Assembly (NCBI RefSeq): GCF_021021475.1
Contig: NZ_JAINWL010000003.1
Location: 62,001-126,000 of the forward strand
Source of the DNA: Citromicrobium bathyomarinum
GTDB taxonomy: Bacteria; Pseudomonadota; Alphaproteobacteria; Sphingomonadales; Sphingomonadaceae
Direction: 5' to 3'
DNA length: 64,000 nt
Shown here: positions 8,754-16,645 of the stretch, piece after piece
Layout: each line of letters starts with the position of its first letter
Numbering within the stretch: position 1 is the stretch's first letter
Notes under the pieces: generated by a model
Told to the model about the DNA's origin: nothing
The model's input: the letters and a program-made list of their open reading frames with translations, nothing else
The model's database searches: none
Made by a program: the position numbers and the translations under genes

Positions 8754-9845
8754 ATGCCCCGGCTTGATCTCAGAATATTCGTCCTCGTCAGCATCGGCCT
8801 GCTGCTCGCTGCCTGCGCCGGTGCGGAGGACGAGCGAACGGCCGAGGAAGTGCCGGTCGTTGCGCAGGAGGTGCGCTTTGTTCCCGAGATGTCGCAGGTG
8901 GAAGCCATCGGCACGGCCCGCGCGGCAACTTCTGCCGAGCTTTTTCCTGAGACCGCGGGCCGCGTCACCCGCGTGCTGTTCAGCGCCGGCGACTACGTGC
9001 GGCAAGGCGCGCCGCTGCTGCAGCTGGACGACCGGGCGGAACGGCTGGATGTCGAAGCGGCGCAGGTCTCGGTGCGCGAGGCGAGCCAGCTGCTGGGCCG
9101 CTATCGCCGGATCGAGGACACGGGTGCCATCTCCGAAAGTCAGATTGAGGCGGGCGAAACTGCGCTCGCCGCGGCGCGTGTGCAATTGCGCCAGGCGCAG
9201 ACAGCGCTCGCCGATCGCACGGTGCGCGCGCCGTTCTCCGGCCATGTTGGACTGACCGACGTCGATGCGGGTGACCGCGTCAACGACTCTACCCCGATCA
9301 CGCAGATCGACCAGCGCGGCACGCTCTATGTCGATTTCCCCGCGCCCGAAGAGGTCTTCGCGAACCTGAGCCCGGGCGACACGGTGGAGGTGACGCCATT
9401 CTCCGAACCCGGACGCACGATCGAGGCAGAGGTGGTCGCGACCGACAACCGGGTTTCGCAGGACAGCCGCGATTTCATCGTGCGCACCGCCATCCCCAAT
9501 CGCGACGACAGGCTGCGCCCCGGAATGAGCTTCCGCGTCCAGTTCACCCAGCGCGGCACGATGCGCGCCGCCGTGCCCGAAGAGGCGATCGTGTGGGGTG
9601 GGGAGGGATCGCACCTGTTCCTCGTGCGCGAGGGCAAGGCGGTGCGCGTGCCCGTCACCATTACCTCGCGCCGCGATGGCCGGGTGTTCGTCGACGGGCG
9701 GATCGCCCGCAACGACCGGGTGATCGTGGAAGGCGTACAGAAGGTGCGCGACGGGCAGGAGATCCGCCTCGTCCGCCAGGCACGCCAGGCCGAACAGGAT
9801 GTCCGCGTCGAGCAGGCCCCGACGCGCGGCAGCGATGACGACTAG
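8754..9845 (+). CDS. RND efflux periplasmic adaptor (membrane fusion protein), lipoprotein
   Basis: This is a 363-residue adaptor that links an inner-membrane RND pump to an outer-membrane channel. The N-terminus MPRLDLRIFVLVSIGLLLAA ends at a lipobox (LLAAC). The two biotinyl-lipoyl half-motifs flank a short helical hairpin: AGRVTRVLFSAGDYVRQGAPLLQL near residues 75-100 and DRTVRAPFSGHVGL near residues 155-170. The hairpin between them is of roughly MexA/AcrA length. Beta-barrel and membrane-proximal domains follow. The start has GACAGGAAGGCG upstream. Its stop overlaps the permease start by 11 bases, so the two are translationally coupled. The substrate is unknown. Confidence 0.95.
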   Translation: MPRLDLRIFVLVSIGLLLAACAGAEDERTAEEVPVVAQEVRFVPEMSQVEAIGTARAATSAELFPETAGRVTRVLFSAGDYVRQGAPLLQLDDRAERLDVEAAQVSVREASQLLGRYRRIEDTGAISESQIEAGETALAAARVQLRQAQTALADRTVRAPFSGHVGLTDVDAGDRVNDSTPITQIDQRGTLYVDFPAPEEVFANLSPGDTVEVTPFSEPGRTIEAEVVATDNRVSQDSRDFIVRTAIPNRDDRLRPGMSFRVQFTQRGTMRAAVPEEAIVWGGEGSHLFLVREGKAVRVPVTITSRRDGRVFVDGRIARNDRVIVEGVQKVRDGQEIRLVRQARQAEQDVRVEQAPTRGSDDD

Positions 9846-12800
9846 GTTCGACCTGCCCATGCTGGCGGTCAAGCGACCGCTGCTGATCGGTGTGCTCAAT
9901 CTGCTGATCGTGATCGCGGGGATCGCCGCGCTGATCGGTGTGGAGGTGCGCGAGCTGCCCAATGTCGACCGGCCGATCGTCTCGGTCACCGCCAGCCTGC
10001 CCGGCGCCGCACCCGAAACGATGGACGCCGAGGTTACCAGCATCCTTGAAGATGCGGTCGCGCGCGTTTCGGGCGTGCGCCAGATCAGCTCGTCGAGCGA
10101 GGAGAACAATTCGCGCATCCGGGTCGAGTTCAACCCCGGCGTCGACCTCGACACTGCGGCAACCGACGTGCGCGAGGCGGTCAGCCGGACTCAGCGCGAC
10201 CTGCCCGAGCGGGTCGAGCAGGTGACGGTGGTGAAGGCCGATCAGGACGCGCAGCCGATCATGACGCTCGCGGTGCTGAGCGACGCCTACGACCAGGCCG
10301 AACTGACCCGGCTGGTCGACAACGACATCATTCCCGAACTGCTGACTGCCGAGGGCGTGGCCAGCATCGACCCGTTCGGCGCGCGCGAGCGGCAGATGCG
10401 CGTCGCGGTCGATCCGCTGCGCCTCAACCGCTTCGGCCTGACGCTGACCGATGTTGCCGATGCGCTGGAGAATGCGCCGTTCGATGTGCCGGTCGGCTCG
10501 TTCCGCTCCGACGCGCAGAGCCTCGTCGTGCGCGCCGATGCCAGCGCGACCGAGCCCGAGCGGATCGAGAATGTGATCGTCAGCGGCAATGTGCGCATCG
10601 GCGACGTCGCGCAGGCCGGCTTCGCGCCCGCCAATGCCAGCAATTTCGTGCGGCTGGACGGGCGGCCGATCATCGGCCTGGGCGTGGTGCGGCAGGCCAG
10701 TTCCAACACGATCGAGATTTCAGACTCGATCCGGCATGCTGTTGAGCGGGTCAACCGGCGGTTCGACGATGTCGAGGTCCAGATCGTGTCCGACGACGCC
10801 GAGTTCATCCGCATTTCGGTGCGCGAGGTGCTGATCACGCTCGGATTCACGATTTTGGTCGTGGTCGCGACCATGCTGATCTTCTTCCGCGCGTGGCGGC
10901 CCACGATGGTCCCCAGCACGACCATTCCCGTCGCACTGGTCGGCGTGATCGCGGGCATCTGGCTGATGGGCTTTTCGATCAACCTGCTCACCCTGTTAGC
11001 GCTGGTGCTGGCAACGGGGCTGATCGTCGACGACGCGATCGTGGTGCTGGAGAACTGCCAGAGGTTGCAGAACAAGGGTCTTGGCAGGCGCGCTGCGGCG
11101 GTCGTCGGCACGCGGCAGGTGTTCTTTGCCGTCGTTGCGACCACCGCCGTGCTCGTCTCGGTCTTCGTGCCGATCAGCTTTCTGCCGTCGGAGACCGGGC
11201 GGCTGTTCCGTGAATTCGGCTTCGTGCTGGCAGTTGCGGTGATCCTGTCCAGCTTCGTCGCGCTGTCGCTGGTGCCCGCGCTCGCCGCGAAGTTCGATCT
11301 GACCAGTGATGAAGCGGACGGCGATGAAGCGAGCAAGAGCCGCCTGTCGCGCTTCGGCACCGCCGTCACCGGGCGCTATGACCGCCTCTTGAAGCGCGCG
11401 CTCGACGCGCCGCGTGCGACGATCATCGGCTCGGTCCTGGTCGCGGGGCTCGCGGGGTTCCTCTATACCCAGCTCGATAACGAACTGGTGCCGGACGAGG
11501 ATCGCGGGGTCGTCACGGTCGACGCGACGGGCCCCGACGGCGTCGGCCTCGCCTTCATGGACCGCGAGCTGGACGAGATCGAGCAGGTGCTCCAGCCTTA
11601 TTTCGACAGCGGCGAGATCGAGAGCACCTTTTCCATTGTCGGTCGCTACGATCCCAACAGGGTGCGGGTGACCGCGCAGCTGGCCGACTGGGGCGAGCGG
11701 GACCGCAGCCAGACCGAGATCGTGGAAGAATTGAACGGCCCGCTGGCGGAGATCCCCGGATCGCGCACCAGCGCCCGCGGCCGAGGTACGCTCAGCTTCG
11801 GCGGCGGGGGCGAAGGGCTGGAGGTTGCGCTGACCGGCCCCGAGTACGACCGGATCTACGCAAGCGCCGATGCGCTGGCGACCGCGATCGACACGCAATC
11901 GGACATCCTCTCGAACGCCGAAATTTCCTATCAGCCGACCCAACCGCAGCTTTCGGTCCGGATCGATCGCCAGCGCGCGTCGGACCTGGGCGTCGATCTC
12001 GACGACCTGTCGCAGACGCTGCGGGCGATGGTTGGCGGAGAGGAACTGGTCGATTTGAACGTAGGCGATCAGGCGGTGCCGATCTTCCTTACCGCGCAGG
12101 CGGTCAGCGTGACCAACCCCAACGACCTGCGCAATCTCTATGTTCGCGGATCGGGCGGTGCGGCGGGCGGCAACACTCTGGTGCCGCTGTCGGCGCTTAC
12201 CACGATCGTCGAGGAGGGGATTGCCGCCGAACTCGACCGGACCGAACAGCGCCGTGCGATCGAGGTCGATGCCGACATCGCGGCGGGCACTCCCCTGCGC
12301 GACGCGGTCGACGAGATTGAGCGACTGGCCGAAGAGACGGTGGCCGAGGATATCGACATGCTGCTGCAAGGCGATGCGGAAAGCCTTGAGGAAAGCTCCA
12401 ACGCGCTGGCGCTGACCTATGGCTTTGCCCTTGCCATCGTGTTCCTGGTGCTGGTCGCGCAGTTCGAAAGCCTCACGAGCGCGCTTGTGGTGCTGCTCAC
12501 AGTGCCCTTTGCGCTGGCGGCAGCTGTGTTCGCGCTGTTCCTGTCGGGCGTATCGCTCAACATCTATTCGCAGATCGGGCTGGTGATGCTGATCGGCCTT
12601 ATGGCCAAGAACGGGGTGCTGATCGTCGAGTTCGCGGACCAGCTGCGCCATCAGGGCCGCAGCGTGCGCGAAGCGGTGGAGGAAGCCGCCGCGATCCGCC
12701 TGCGTCCGATCACCATGACGCTGATCTCGACGGTAATCGGCGCACTGCCCCTGATCCTTGCCAGCGGAGCGGGGGCCGAGGCACGCCAGTCGATCGGCTG

Positions 12801-12966
12801 GGTAATCTTCGGCGGACTCGGCATTGCGAGCATCTTCACGCTGTTCCTGACGCCGGTACTCTATCTCGCCATCGCCCGCTTCGGCCAGCCGCGCAGCGTC
12901 GACCTCGACAAGCTGCGCGAGGAGATCGATTCGCTGGACGAGGACATGACGGTGGCGCCCGCATGA
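9835..12966 (+). CDS. RND (HAE1-type) multidrug efflux permease
   Basis: The product has 1043 residues, normal for the HAE1 family. It starts MTTRFDLPMLAVKRPLLIG, with TM1 immediately after. Proton-relay residues are present: the Asp pair in GLIVDDAIVVLEN (TM4) and the Lys of LMAKNGVLIVEF (TM10). Porter-domain loops with VDLDTAATDVREAV lie in the first periplasmic half, and a second large loop precedes TM8. The first TM bundle covers roughly residues 340-540 and the second roughly 860-1025. Start ATG 9835 overlaps the adaptor gene, and the stop overlaps the outer-membrane factor start (ATGA at 12963). Together these form a complete tripartite pump operon. Confidence 0.96.
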   Translation: MTTRFDLPMLAVKRPLLIGVLNLLIVIAGIAALIGVEVRELPNVDRPIVSVTASLPGAAPETMDAEVTSILEDAVARVSGVRQISSSSEENNSRIRVEFNPGVDLDTAATDVREAVSRTQRDLPERVEQVTVVKADQDAQPIMTLAVLSDAYDQAELTRLVDNDIIPELLTAEGVASIDPFGARERQMRVAVDPLRLNRFGLTLTDVADALENAPFDVPVGSFRSDAQSLVVRADASATEPERIENVIVSGNVRIGDVAQAGFAPANASNFVRLDGRPIIGLGVVRQASSNTIEISDSIRHAVERVNRRFDDVEVQIVSDDAEFIRISVREVLITLGFTILVVVATMLIFFRAWRPTMVPSTTIPVALVGVIAGIWLMGFSINLLTLLALVLATGLIVDDAIVVLENCQRLQNKGLGRRAAAVVGTRQVFFAVVATTAVLVSVFVPISFLPSETGRLFREFGFVLAVAVILSSFVALSLVPALAAKFDLTSDEADGDEASKSRLSRFGTAVTGRYDRLLKRALDAPRATIIGSVLVAGLAGFLYTQLDNELVPDEDRGVVTVDATGPDGVGLAFMDRELDEIEQVLQPYFDSGEIESTFSIVGRYDPNRVRVTAQLADWGERDRSQTEIVEELNGPLAEIPGSRTSARGRGTLSFGGGGEGLEVALTGPEYDRIYASADALATAIDTQSDILSNAEISYQPTQPQLSVRIDRQRASDLGVDLDDLSQTLRAMVGGEELVDLNVGDQAVPIFLTAQAVSVTNPNDLRNLYVRGSGGAAGGNTLVPLSALTTIVEEGIAAELDRTEQRRAIEVDADIAAGTPLRDAVDEIERLAEETVAEDIDMLLQGDAESLEESSNALALTYGFALAIVFLVLVAQFESLTSALVVLLTVPFALAAAVFALFLSGVSLNIYSQIGLVMLIGLMAKNGVLIVEFADQLRHQGRSVREAVEEAAAIRLRPITMTLISTVIGALPLILASGAGAEARQSIGWVIFGGLGIASIFTLFLTPVLYLAIARFGQPRSVDLDKLREEIDSLDEDMTVAPA

Positions 12967-14324
12967 TCCGCAGCCTCACTCTCCTGTCGGCGGCCACGGC
13001 GCTGTCGGCCTGTGCCTCGCTCGATCCCTATCCGGTCGACCGCCCGGTTATCGCGCCGCAGGCCTATGCGGGAGATTTGCCGCCCAGCGGGGTGGCGGAG
13101 AACTGGTGGCAGGGGTTCGAGGATTCTGTGCTCAACGATCTGGTCGAGCAGGGCCTCGCCGCCAATCTCGACATCGCCATCGCGCGCGACCGGTTGCGCG
13201 CGGCGGATGCGCTGCTGCAGGCGGAGCGTGCGGATCGCTTGCCGCGCCTCGACGGAGCAGCAGACGCGGCGATCGGCCTCGGCACCTCGGACAGCGATTC
13301 TGCCAGCATCGGCCTGCTGGGCACGTTCGATCCGGATATTTCGGGGCGGCTCTCGGCGCAGATCCGCGCCGCCGCCGCCGACTATGCGCAGGCGGAGTAT
13401 ATCCTCGCCGACCAGCGCAGGCTCGTCGCCGCCGCGATCGCCGCGCAATATATCGAATATCGCCGCACCGGCGCGCAGCTAGAACTGCTGGCGCAATCGA
13501 CCGAGTTGCAGGAACGCACGCTCAGGATCGTGACCCTTCGGTTCGAGGCGGGGCTGGCCGCCAATCTCGATGTGCGCCGCGCGGCGGCCGACCTCGCGCA
13601 GACGCGCGCGCGGCGCGGCCTGATCGAGATTGCGCGCGCGGGCGCCGCCAACCGTCTGGCGATCCTGCTGGGGCAGTCGCCGGGGCTGTTCACTCCGGCG
13701 CCTGCACCGGGTCAACACACGATTCCCGACTATGCTGGCGGGCCGCCAGCGGGCACTCCTGCGGACTTGCTCCGCCGCCGGGCCGACGTGCTCGCCGCCG
13801 AGGCGGCGCTTCTGCGCGCTTCTGCAATCGTCGGGGTCGAGCAGGCCGATCTGCGACCATCGCTGACCATTCCGGCGAGCGTGACGCTGGGCGATGGCAG
13901 TATCGGCGGCATCCTCGACGAATTCATCGCCAGCATCGGCGCCGCGCTCGATCTGCCGCTGTTCGACGGAGGCCGCAGGCGCGCCGAAGTGGATGCGGCG
14001 CGGGCCGAGGCCGACGCGCGCTTCGGCGAATACCGCCTGACATTTCTCGAAGCGCTGGGTGAGGTCGAGAATGCGCTCGTCGCGCTGGACGCCAATGGCC
14101 AGCGGATCGATGCGCTCAGCGAGGCGATCGAACAGAGCGAAGCCGCGCTGGAACAGTCGGACGCGCTTTACCGCGAAGGCCTGGCGACCTTGTTCGACGT
14201 GCTCGATGCCCAACGCCAGCTGATCGCGAGCCGGCAGTCGCTTATCGACAGTCAGGCTGCGCTGGCAACGTCCTTCATATCGTTCCACGCGGCGATTGGC
14301 GCGCCGGATGGTGGGCTGCGTTAG
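12963..14324 (+). CDS. Outer-membrane efflux channel lipoprotein (NodT/OprM family)
   Basis: The 453-residue TolC-like exit duct of the RND pump has a lipoprotein signal MIRSLTLLSAATALSACASL (lipobox LSAC). Two structural repeats follow. NWWQGFEDSVLNDLVEQGLA near residue 45 is typical of the family, and the coiled-coil segments contain ARAEADARFGEYRLTFLEALGEVENAL. It is coupled to the permease by an ATGA overlap. The protein ends cleanly at TAG 14322-14324. Immediately after this stop the same reading frame stays open for another 590 bases, which marks the edge of an accessory insertion (see next entry). Confidence 0.95.
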   Translation: MIRSLTLLSAATALSACASLDPYPVDRPVIAPQAYAGDLPPSGVAENWWQGFEDSVLNDLVEQGLAANLDIAIARDRLRAADALLQAERADRLPRLDGAADAAIGLGTSDSDSASIGLLGTFDPDISGRLSAQIRAAAADYAQAEYILADQRRLVAAAIAAQYIEYRRTGAQLELLAQSTELQERTLRIVTLRFEAGLAANLDVRRAAADLAQTRARRGLIEIARAGAANRLAILLGQSPGLFTPAPAPGQHTIPDYAGGPPAGTPADLLRRRADVLAAEAALLRASAIVGVEQADLRPSLTIPASVTLGDGSIGGILDEFIASIGAALDLPLFDGGRRRAEVDAARAEADARFGEYRLTFLEALGEVENALVALDANGQRIDALSEAIEQSEAALEQSDALYREGLATLFDVLDAQRQLIASRQSLIDSQAALATSFISFHAAIGAPDGGLR

Positions 14325-14369
14325 GCACTGAGACCCTATCTGGACACGATCGACAGCTACTTCTGCCAC

Positions 14370-14918
14370 TTGAGAGATAAGTGGGCGGCCGATCCGATAA
14401 AACTGCAGAATCTCGAGGACAAGCGAATCGAGCTGGAATTCCTCATCCAGGACTGGTTCGATCCCAATGTCTGGCAGATCGAGAACCGTAGCGAACGACA
14501 GCGCGTCAGAAGCGAAATCTTGGCGGCGGAGAGAGGCGCGGCGTTCAACTCGAGCGAGGTGAGCGCGGCGCTGCCCGAGTATAACTTCGATACTGTGATG
14601 TTGACCGAACTCGTCGCGTCGGTCGACATTCCCAACATTGTCGGGATCGATGCCTGCGCGAGCATGCTAAGAGCGTCCGTGAGGGCGGTAGAGCCGGAAC
14701 TGCTCGTTTCCCTCCAAGGCGTTCGGGGAGCGCTCGTGCAGTATCTCGGAAGAAGCGAGCGGACCGGACAGCTTTATATGTGGCGAGCGATAACAAGCCA
14801 CATGAGCGATCAGTTGAGCCGCGCGTCCGGACGACGCGGCGCGCTTCGGACCGCCGAGAACGCGCGGCTGGCGAAGCGCTCGCGGCGTTACGACGAGCAC
14901 ATGGAGAGCGCGCGGTGA
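14370..14918 (+). CDS. Hypothetical protein, possibly 5'-truncated, edge of accessory island
   Basis: No family is recognised. The frame is open from the TAG that ends the efflux channel gene and is in the same register. Translation of 14325-14369 reads like a continuation of the same protein (YLDTIDSYFCHL). No ATG/GTG with a ribosome binding site starts it; TTG 14370 is the first standard start and lacks a good Shine-Dalgarno sequence. The product would be 182 residues, soluble, charged and mostly helical (KLQNLEDKRIELEFLIQDWF, then a basic C-terminus). Base composition is lower in GC than the genes on its left. The simplest reading is the 3' part of a larger gene joined to the efflux operon by recombination. 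It overlaps the next gene by GTGA. Confidence 0.5.
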   Translation: MRDKWAADPIKLQNLEDKRIELEFLIQDWFDPNVWQIENRSERQRVRSEILAAERGAAFNSSEVSAALPEYNFDTVMLTELVASVDIPNIVGIDACASMLRASVRAVEPELLVSLQGVRGALVQYLGRSERTGQLYMWRAITSHMSDQLSRASGRRGALRTAENARLAKRSRRYDEHMESAR

Positions 14919-15244
14919 GCCGGGCCGACGACCGCATCCGGGACGGCGCGGGAGCGCTCTTCGACGACCTCATGCTCGACGCGCGCCTCGCCGTCCTCCT
15001 CCACGCCCGCGCGACTTCGCCCGACGGGATGCCGACGGTCGAGAGCGTCAACGACTTCGCCCGTCTTTACAGCGTCGACCGCCTCGAGTTCGGCGCGTCC
15101 TTCGGGCTGCTCGCGTGGCGCGGGGCTCGCCGGGAGGTTTGGACCGATACCCTCCGAGGGAGCGGGCTCGTCCGCGAGGCGGTCGAGCAGATGTCCGACC
15201 GGCAGGCGGCGGCCTACGGCTACTTCAAGGCAACGGTGAACTAG
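14915..15244 (+). CDS. Hypothetical protein, 109 residues
   Basis: The GTG at 14915 overlaps the stop of the preceding frame, which suggests translational coupling. The product is soluble and Arg/Ala/Asp-rich with predicted helices (LFDDLMLDARLAVLLHARA) and ends YGYFKATVN. I recognise no motif. Its very high GC contrasts with the previous and following genes. It is 4 bases upstream of the zinc-ribbon miniprotein and probably in the same transcript. The start could also be at ATG 14780, in frame, but that segment overlaps the upstream gene and is Arg-rich, as expected of an out-of-frame reading. Confidence 0.5.
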   Translation: MSRADDRIRDGAGALFDDLMLDARLAVLLHARATSPDGMPTVESVNDFARLYSVDRLEFGASFGLLAWRGARREVWTDTLRGSGLVREAVEQMSDRQAAAYGYFKATVN

Positions 15245-15248
15245 GGCG

Positions 15249-15422
15249 ATGCCCCGCGAGACCGACTACCGGGTGCTGTGCGAGACCGAGGCCGAGCGGG
15301 TCGCGCACCCGGTCGTCGAGCGGGCCTGCCTCGCCTGCCGCAAGCCCTTCGCGAGCGAGGGGCCGCACAACCGGCTGTGTAAGGACTGCCGGAAGCGCGA
15401 CGACAATCCGTACGCGCTTTGA
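15249..15422 (+). CDS. Zinc-ribbon miniprotein, 57 residues
   Basis: Below the usual ORF length cut-off. It starts ATG 15249, with GGG a few bases upstream, and ends TGA 15420-15422. The core reads CLACRKPFASEGPHNRLCKDC: two CxxC knuckles, the second preceded by an HNRLC segment, typical of a small treble-clef or zinc-ribbon domain. Such short proteins are common in mobile alphaproteobacterial DNA and may bind nucleic acid. Function is unknown. It closes the plus-strand trio of the island. Confidence 0.65.
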   Translation: MPRETDYRVLCETEAERVAHPVVERACLACRKPFASEGPHNRLCKDCRKRDDNPYAL

Positions 15423-15445
15423 AGAAGTGTAGCTACAAATGTCGA

Positions 15446-15874
15446 TCAGCTGCCATCTTGGTCATCCTCCTCTTCAAACTCGGCATCGGCGTCGTTCCAC
15501 GTGGCAAGCTGCTCTTCTGTGATCCAGTGATGCTCTCCGTCGAAAGCCCCGTAACTGATATACTTCCGATACCGATTGTTGAACGCGGCTAAGCCAGCCT
15601 CGAACTGAACCATCATCATTAGTGCATCGCTGACTTGGGGAAGCTCCTCGTCCTCCAGAGGTGAGAGGTATTTCCCCTCGGGTTCGTTCTCAAGAAAGGT
15701 CAGGATGTCCGTGAGGACGGCGTTGACCAGTTTGACCTTGTTTGCGCTCAACGTCGCGTCGGGCTTCTTCTTCGAGAGCTCGCGAACTTCTTTCAGCAGC
15801 GCTTTGAACACCTCAATGGCGGTTTCATAAGTAGCCACCGCTGCGTCGGTCGTTACGTGTTCGTAGTCGCTCAT
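15446..15874 (-). CDS. Hypothetical acidic helical protein, paralogue A
   Basis: The product has 142 residues and is strongly acidic at the C-terminus (FEEEDDQDG). The central part aligns by eye with the next gene: KE(V/I)..L(S/A)KK.P, then K(V/L)..(V/I)N, KY(L/A).PL(E/D)D, SD...(M/V), and a final R-rich helix before a short beta-like segment. It is lower in GC than the surrounding genome. Start ATG 15874 overlaps the stop of paralogue B by four bases (ATGA). No signal peptide, membrane segment or catalytic motif is visible. A role as a partner or immunity-like protein for the nuclease-like gene upstream is speculation from context only. Confidence 0.7.
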   Translation of the reverse strand: MSDYEHVTTDAAVATYETAIEVFKALLKEVRELSKKKPDATLSANKVKLVNAVLTDILTFLENEPEGKYLSPLEDEELPQVSDALMMMVQFEAGLAAFNNRYRKYISYGAFDGEHHWITEEQLATWNDADAEFEEEDDQDGS

Positions 15875-16254
15875 TTTCGTCCCACTTTCAAAGGTGCACC
15901 GGTCCTTACGGTACTGACGTTCCCGTCCAATACGTAGAACCAGCCAGCGTGTGTCGACTTAATGTTGTCGGCACGATAGCGCTCCGCCTCCTCGAGGTAT
16001 TGTGCGAGCACGAGAGTCACATCGCTCGTGGATGGCGCGTCGTCTGCGTCGAAGCCTTCAAAGTCGTCAAGTGGCGCATACTTCGCGCCCAGCACGTCAT
16101 TTGCGACCGCAATGGTCTTGTTGATCAAACCGAGCTTGAAGTTATTTACTCCGTCGCTGGGTGCTTTCTTTGCGAGAAGGCTAATCTCTTTGTGGAAACC
16201 CTGAAGCTGGCCGGTAATTTTTTCGAGAGCTTCGATTTCGTTATGGTTGTTCAT
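15871..16254 (-). CDS. Hypothetical helical protein, paralogue B
   Basis: The product has 127 residues. It starts MNNHNEIEALEKITGQLQGF with GGGGTGA close upstream. It is related to paralogue A, sharing the KKAP..., KLGLIN, KYAPLDD and SDV..VL positions and the same spacing, but the sequences have diverged widely. It has low GC and no recognised domain. It lies four bases downstream of the nuclease-like fragment and overlaps paralogue A, so all three were one minus-strand transcript. Tandem diverged duplicates beside a nuclease domain recall partner-gene arrangements in restriction, toxin or conflict modules. That is an inference, not a match. Confidence 0.7.
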   Translation of the reverse strand: MNNHNEIEALEKITGQLQGFHKEISLLAKKAPSDGVNNFKLGLINKTIAVANDVLGAKYAPLDDFEGFDADDAPSTSDVTLVLAQYLEEAERYRADNIKSTHAGWFYVLDGNVSTVRTGAPLKVGRK

Positions 16255-16258
16255 TAGG

Positions 16259-16645
16259 TCACCCCGGGCAAGCCCTACGAAATTCGACGTATTTCTTTTT
16301 TAAAACGTCGAGAGGGTCTCTTTGCTTGCTGTCGAAGACTTCGACCATTTGTTCGATGTCGGTATCAGTTAATGCGATTAGCGCCCGTCGCTGTCCAGAC
16401 CACAGGTCGATTGTCCGCTTAAAAATCGCCTTTTTGAGAGGATTACGAGTCACGAAGACACCGAACTTTCCGAGCTCGTCCGTGAGATACCGGTTGAGTT
16501 GGTCTACGTGCCCTCGCTCAACGGCGGCTACGTTCTTCATCTCGAACGTGATCTGCCTCGCAAGATGACGCCTCCTACCATCATTGGACCGGAAGCCGTC
16601 ATTCCGGTTGCGACGGTTGTGGGCCGCCTTGCAGGCGCCAGTCAA
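16259..16645 (-). pseudogene. 3' fragment of a PD-(D/E)XK nuclease-like gene
   Basis: The last 95 or so residues look genuine. ITFEMKNV is an E-x-K strand, the second half of a PD-(D/E)XK active site. VDQLNRYLTDELGKFGVFVT is a helix then a strand, as in restriction-type and Mrr-like folds. A C-terminal LDVLKKKYVEFRRACPG helix ends the protein. The first 33 residues (Arg/Asn-rich) look like random translation and overlap the hydrolase gene that follows at 16599. The N-terminal half with the catalytic Asp is missing. The gene therefore appears cut at about 16560-16600 by the event that joined the island to the TonB/hydrolase operon. Not expected to be active. Confidence 0.6.

Noticed and set aside
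10996-12651. Long antisense open frame opposite the RND permease
   Set aside because: Composition of a shadow reading; the plus-strand permease is certain here.
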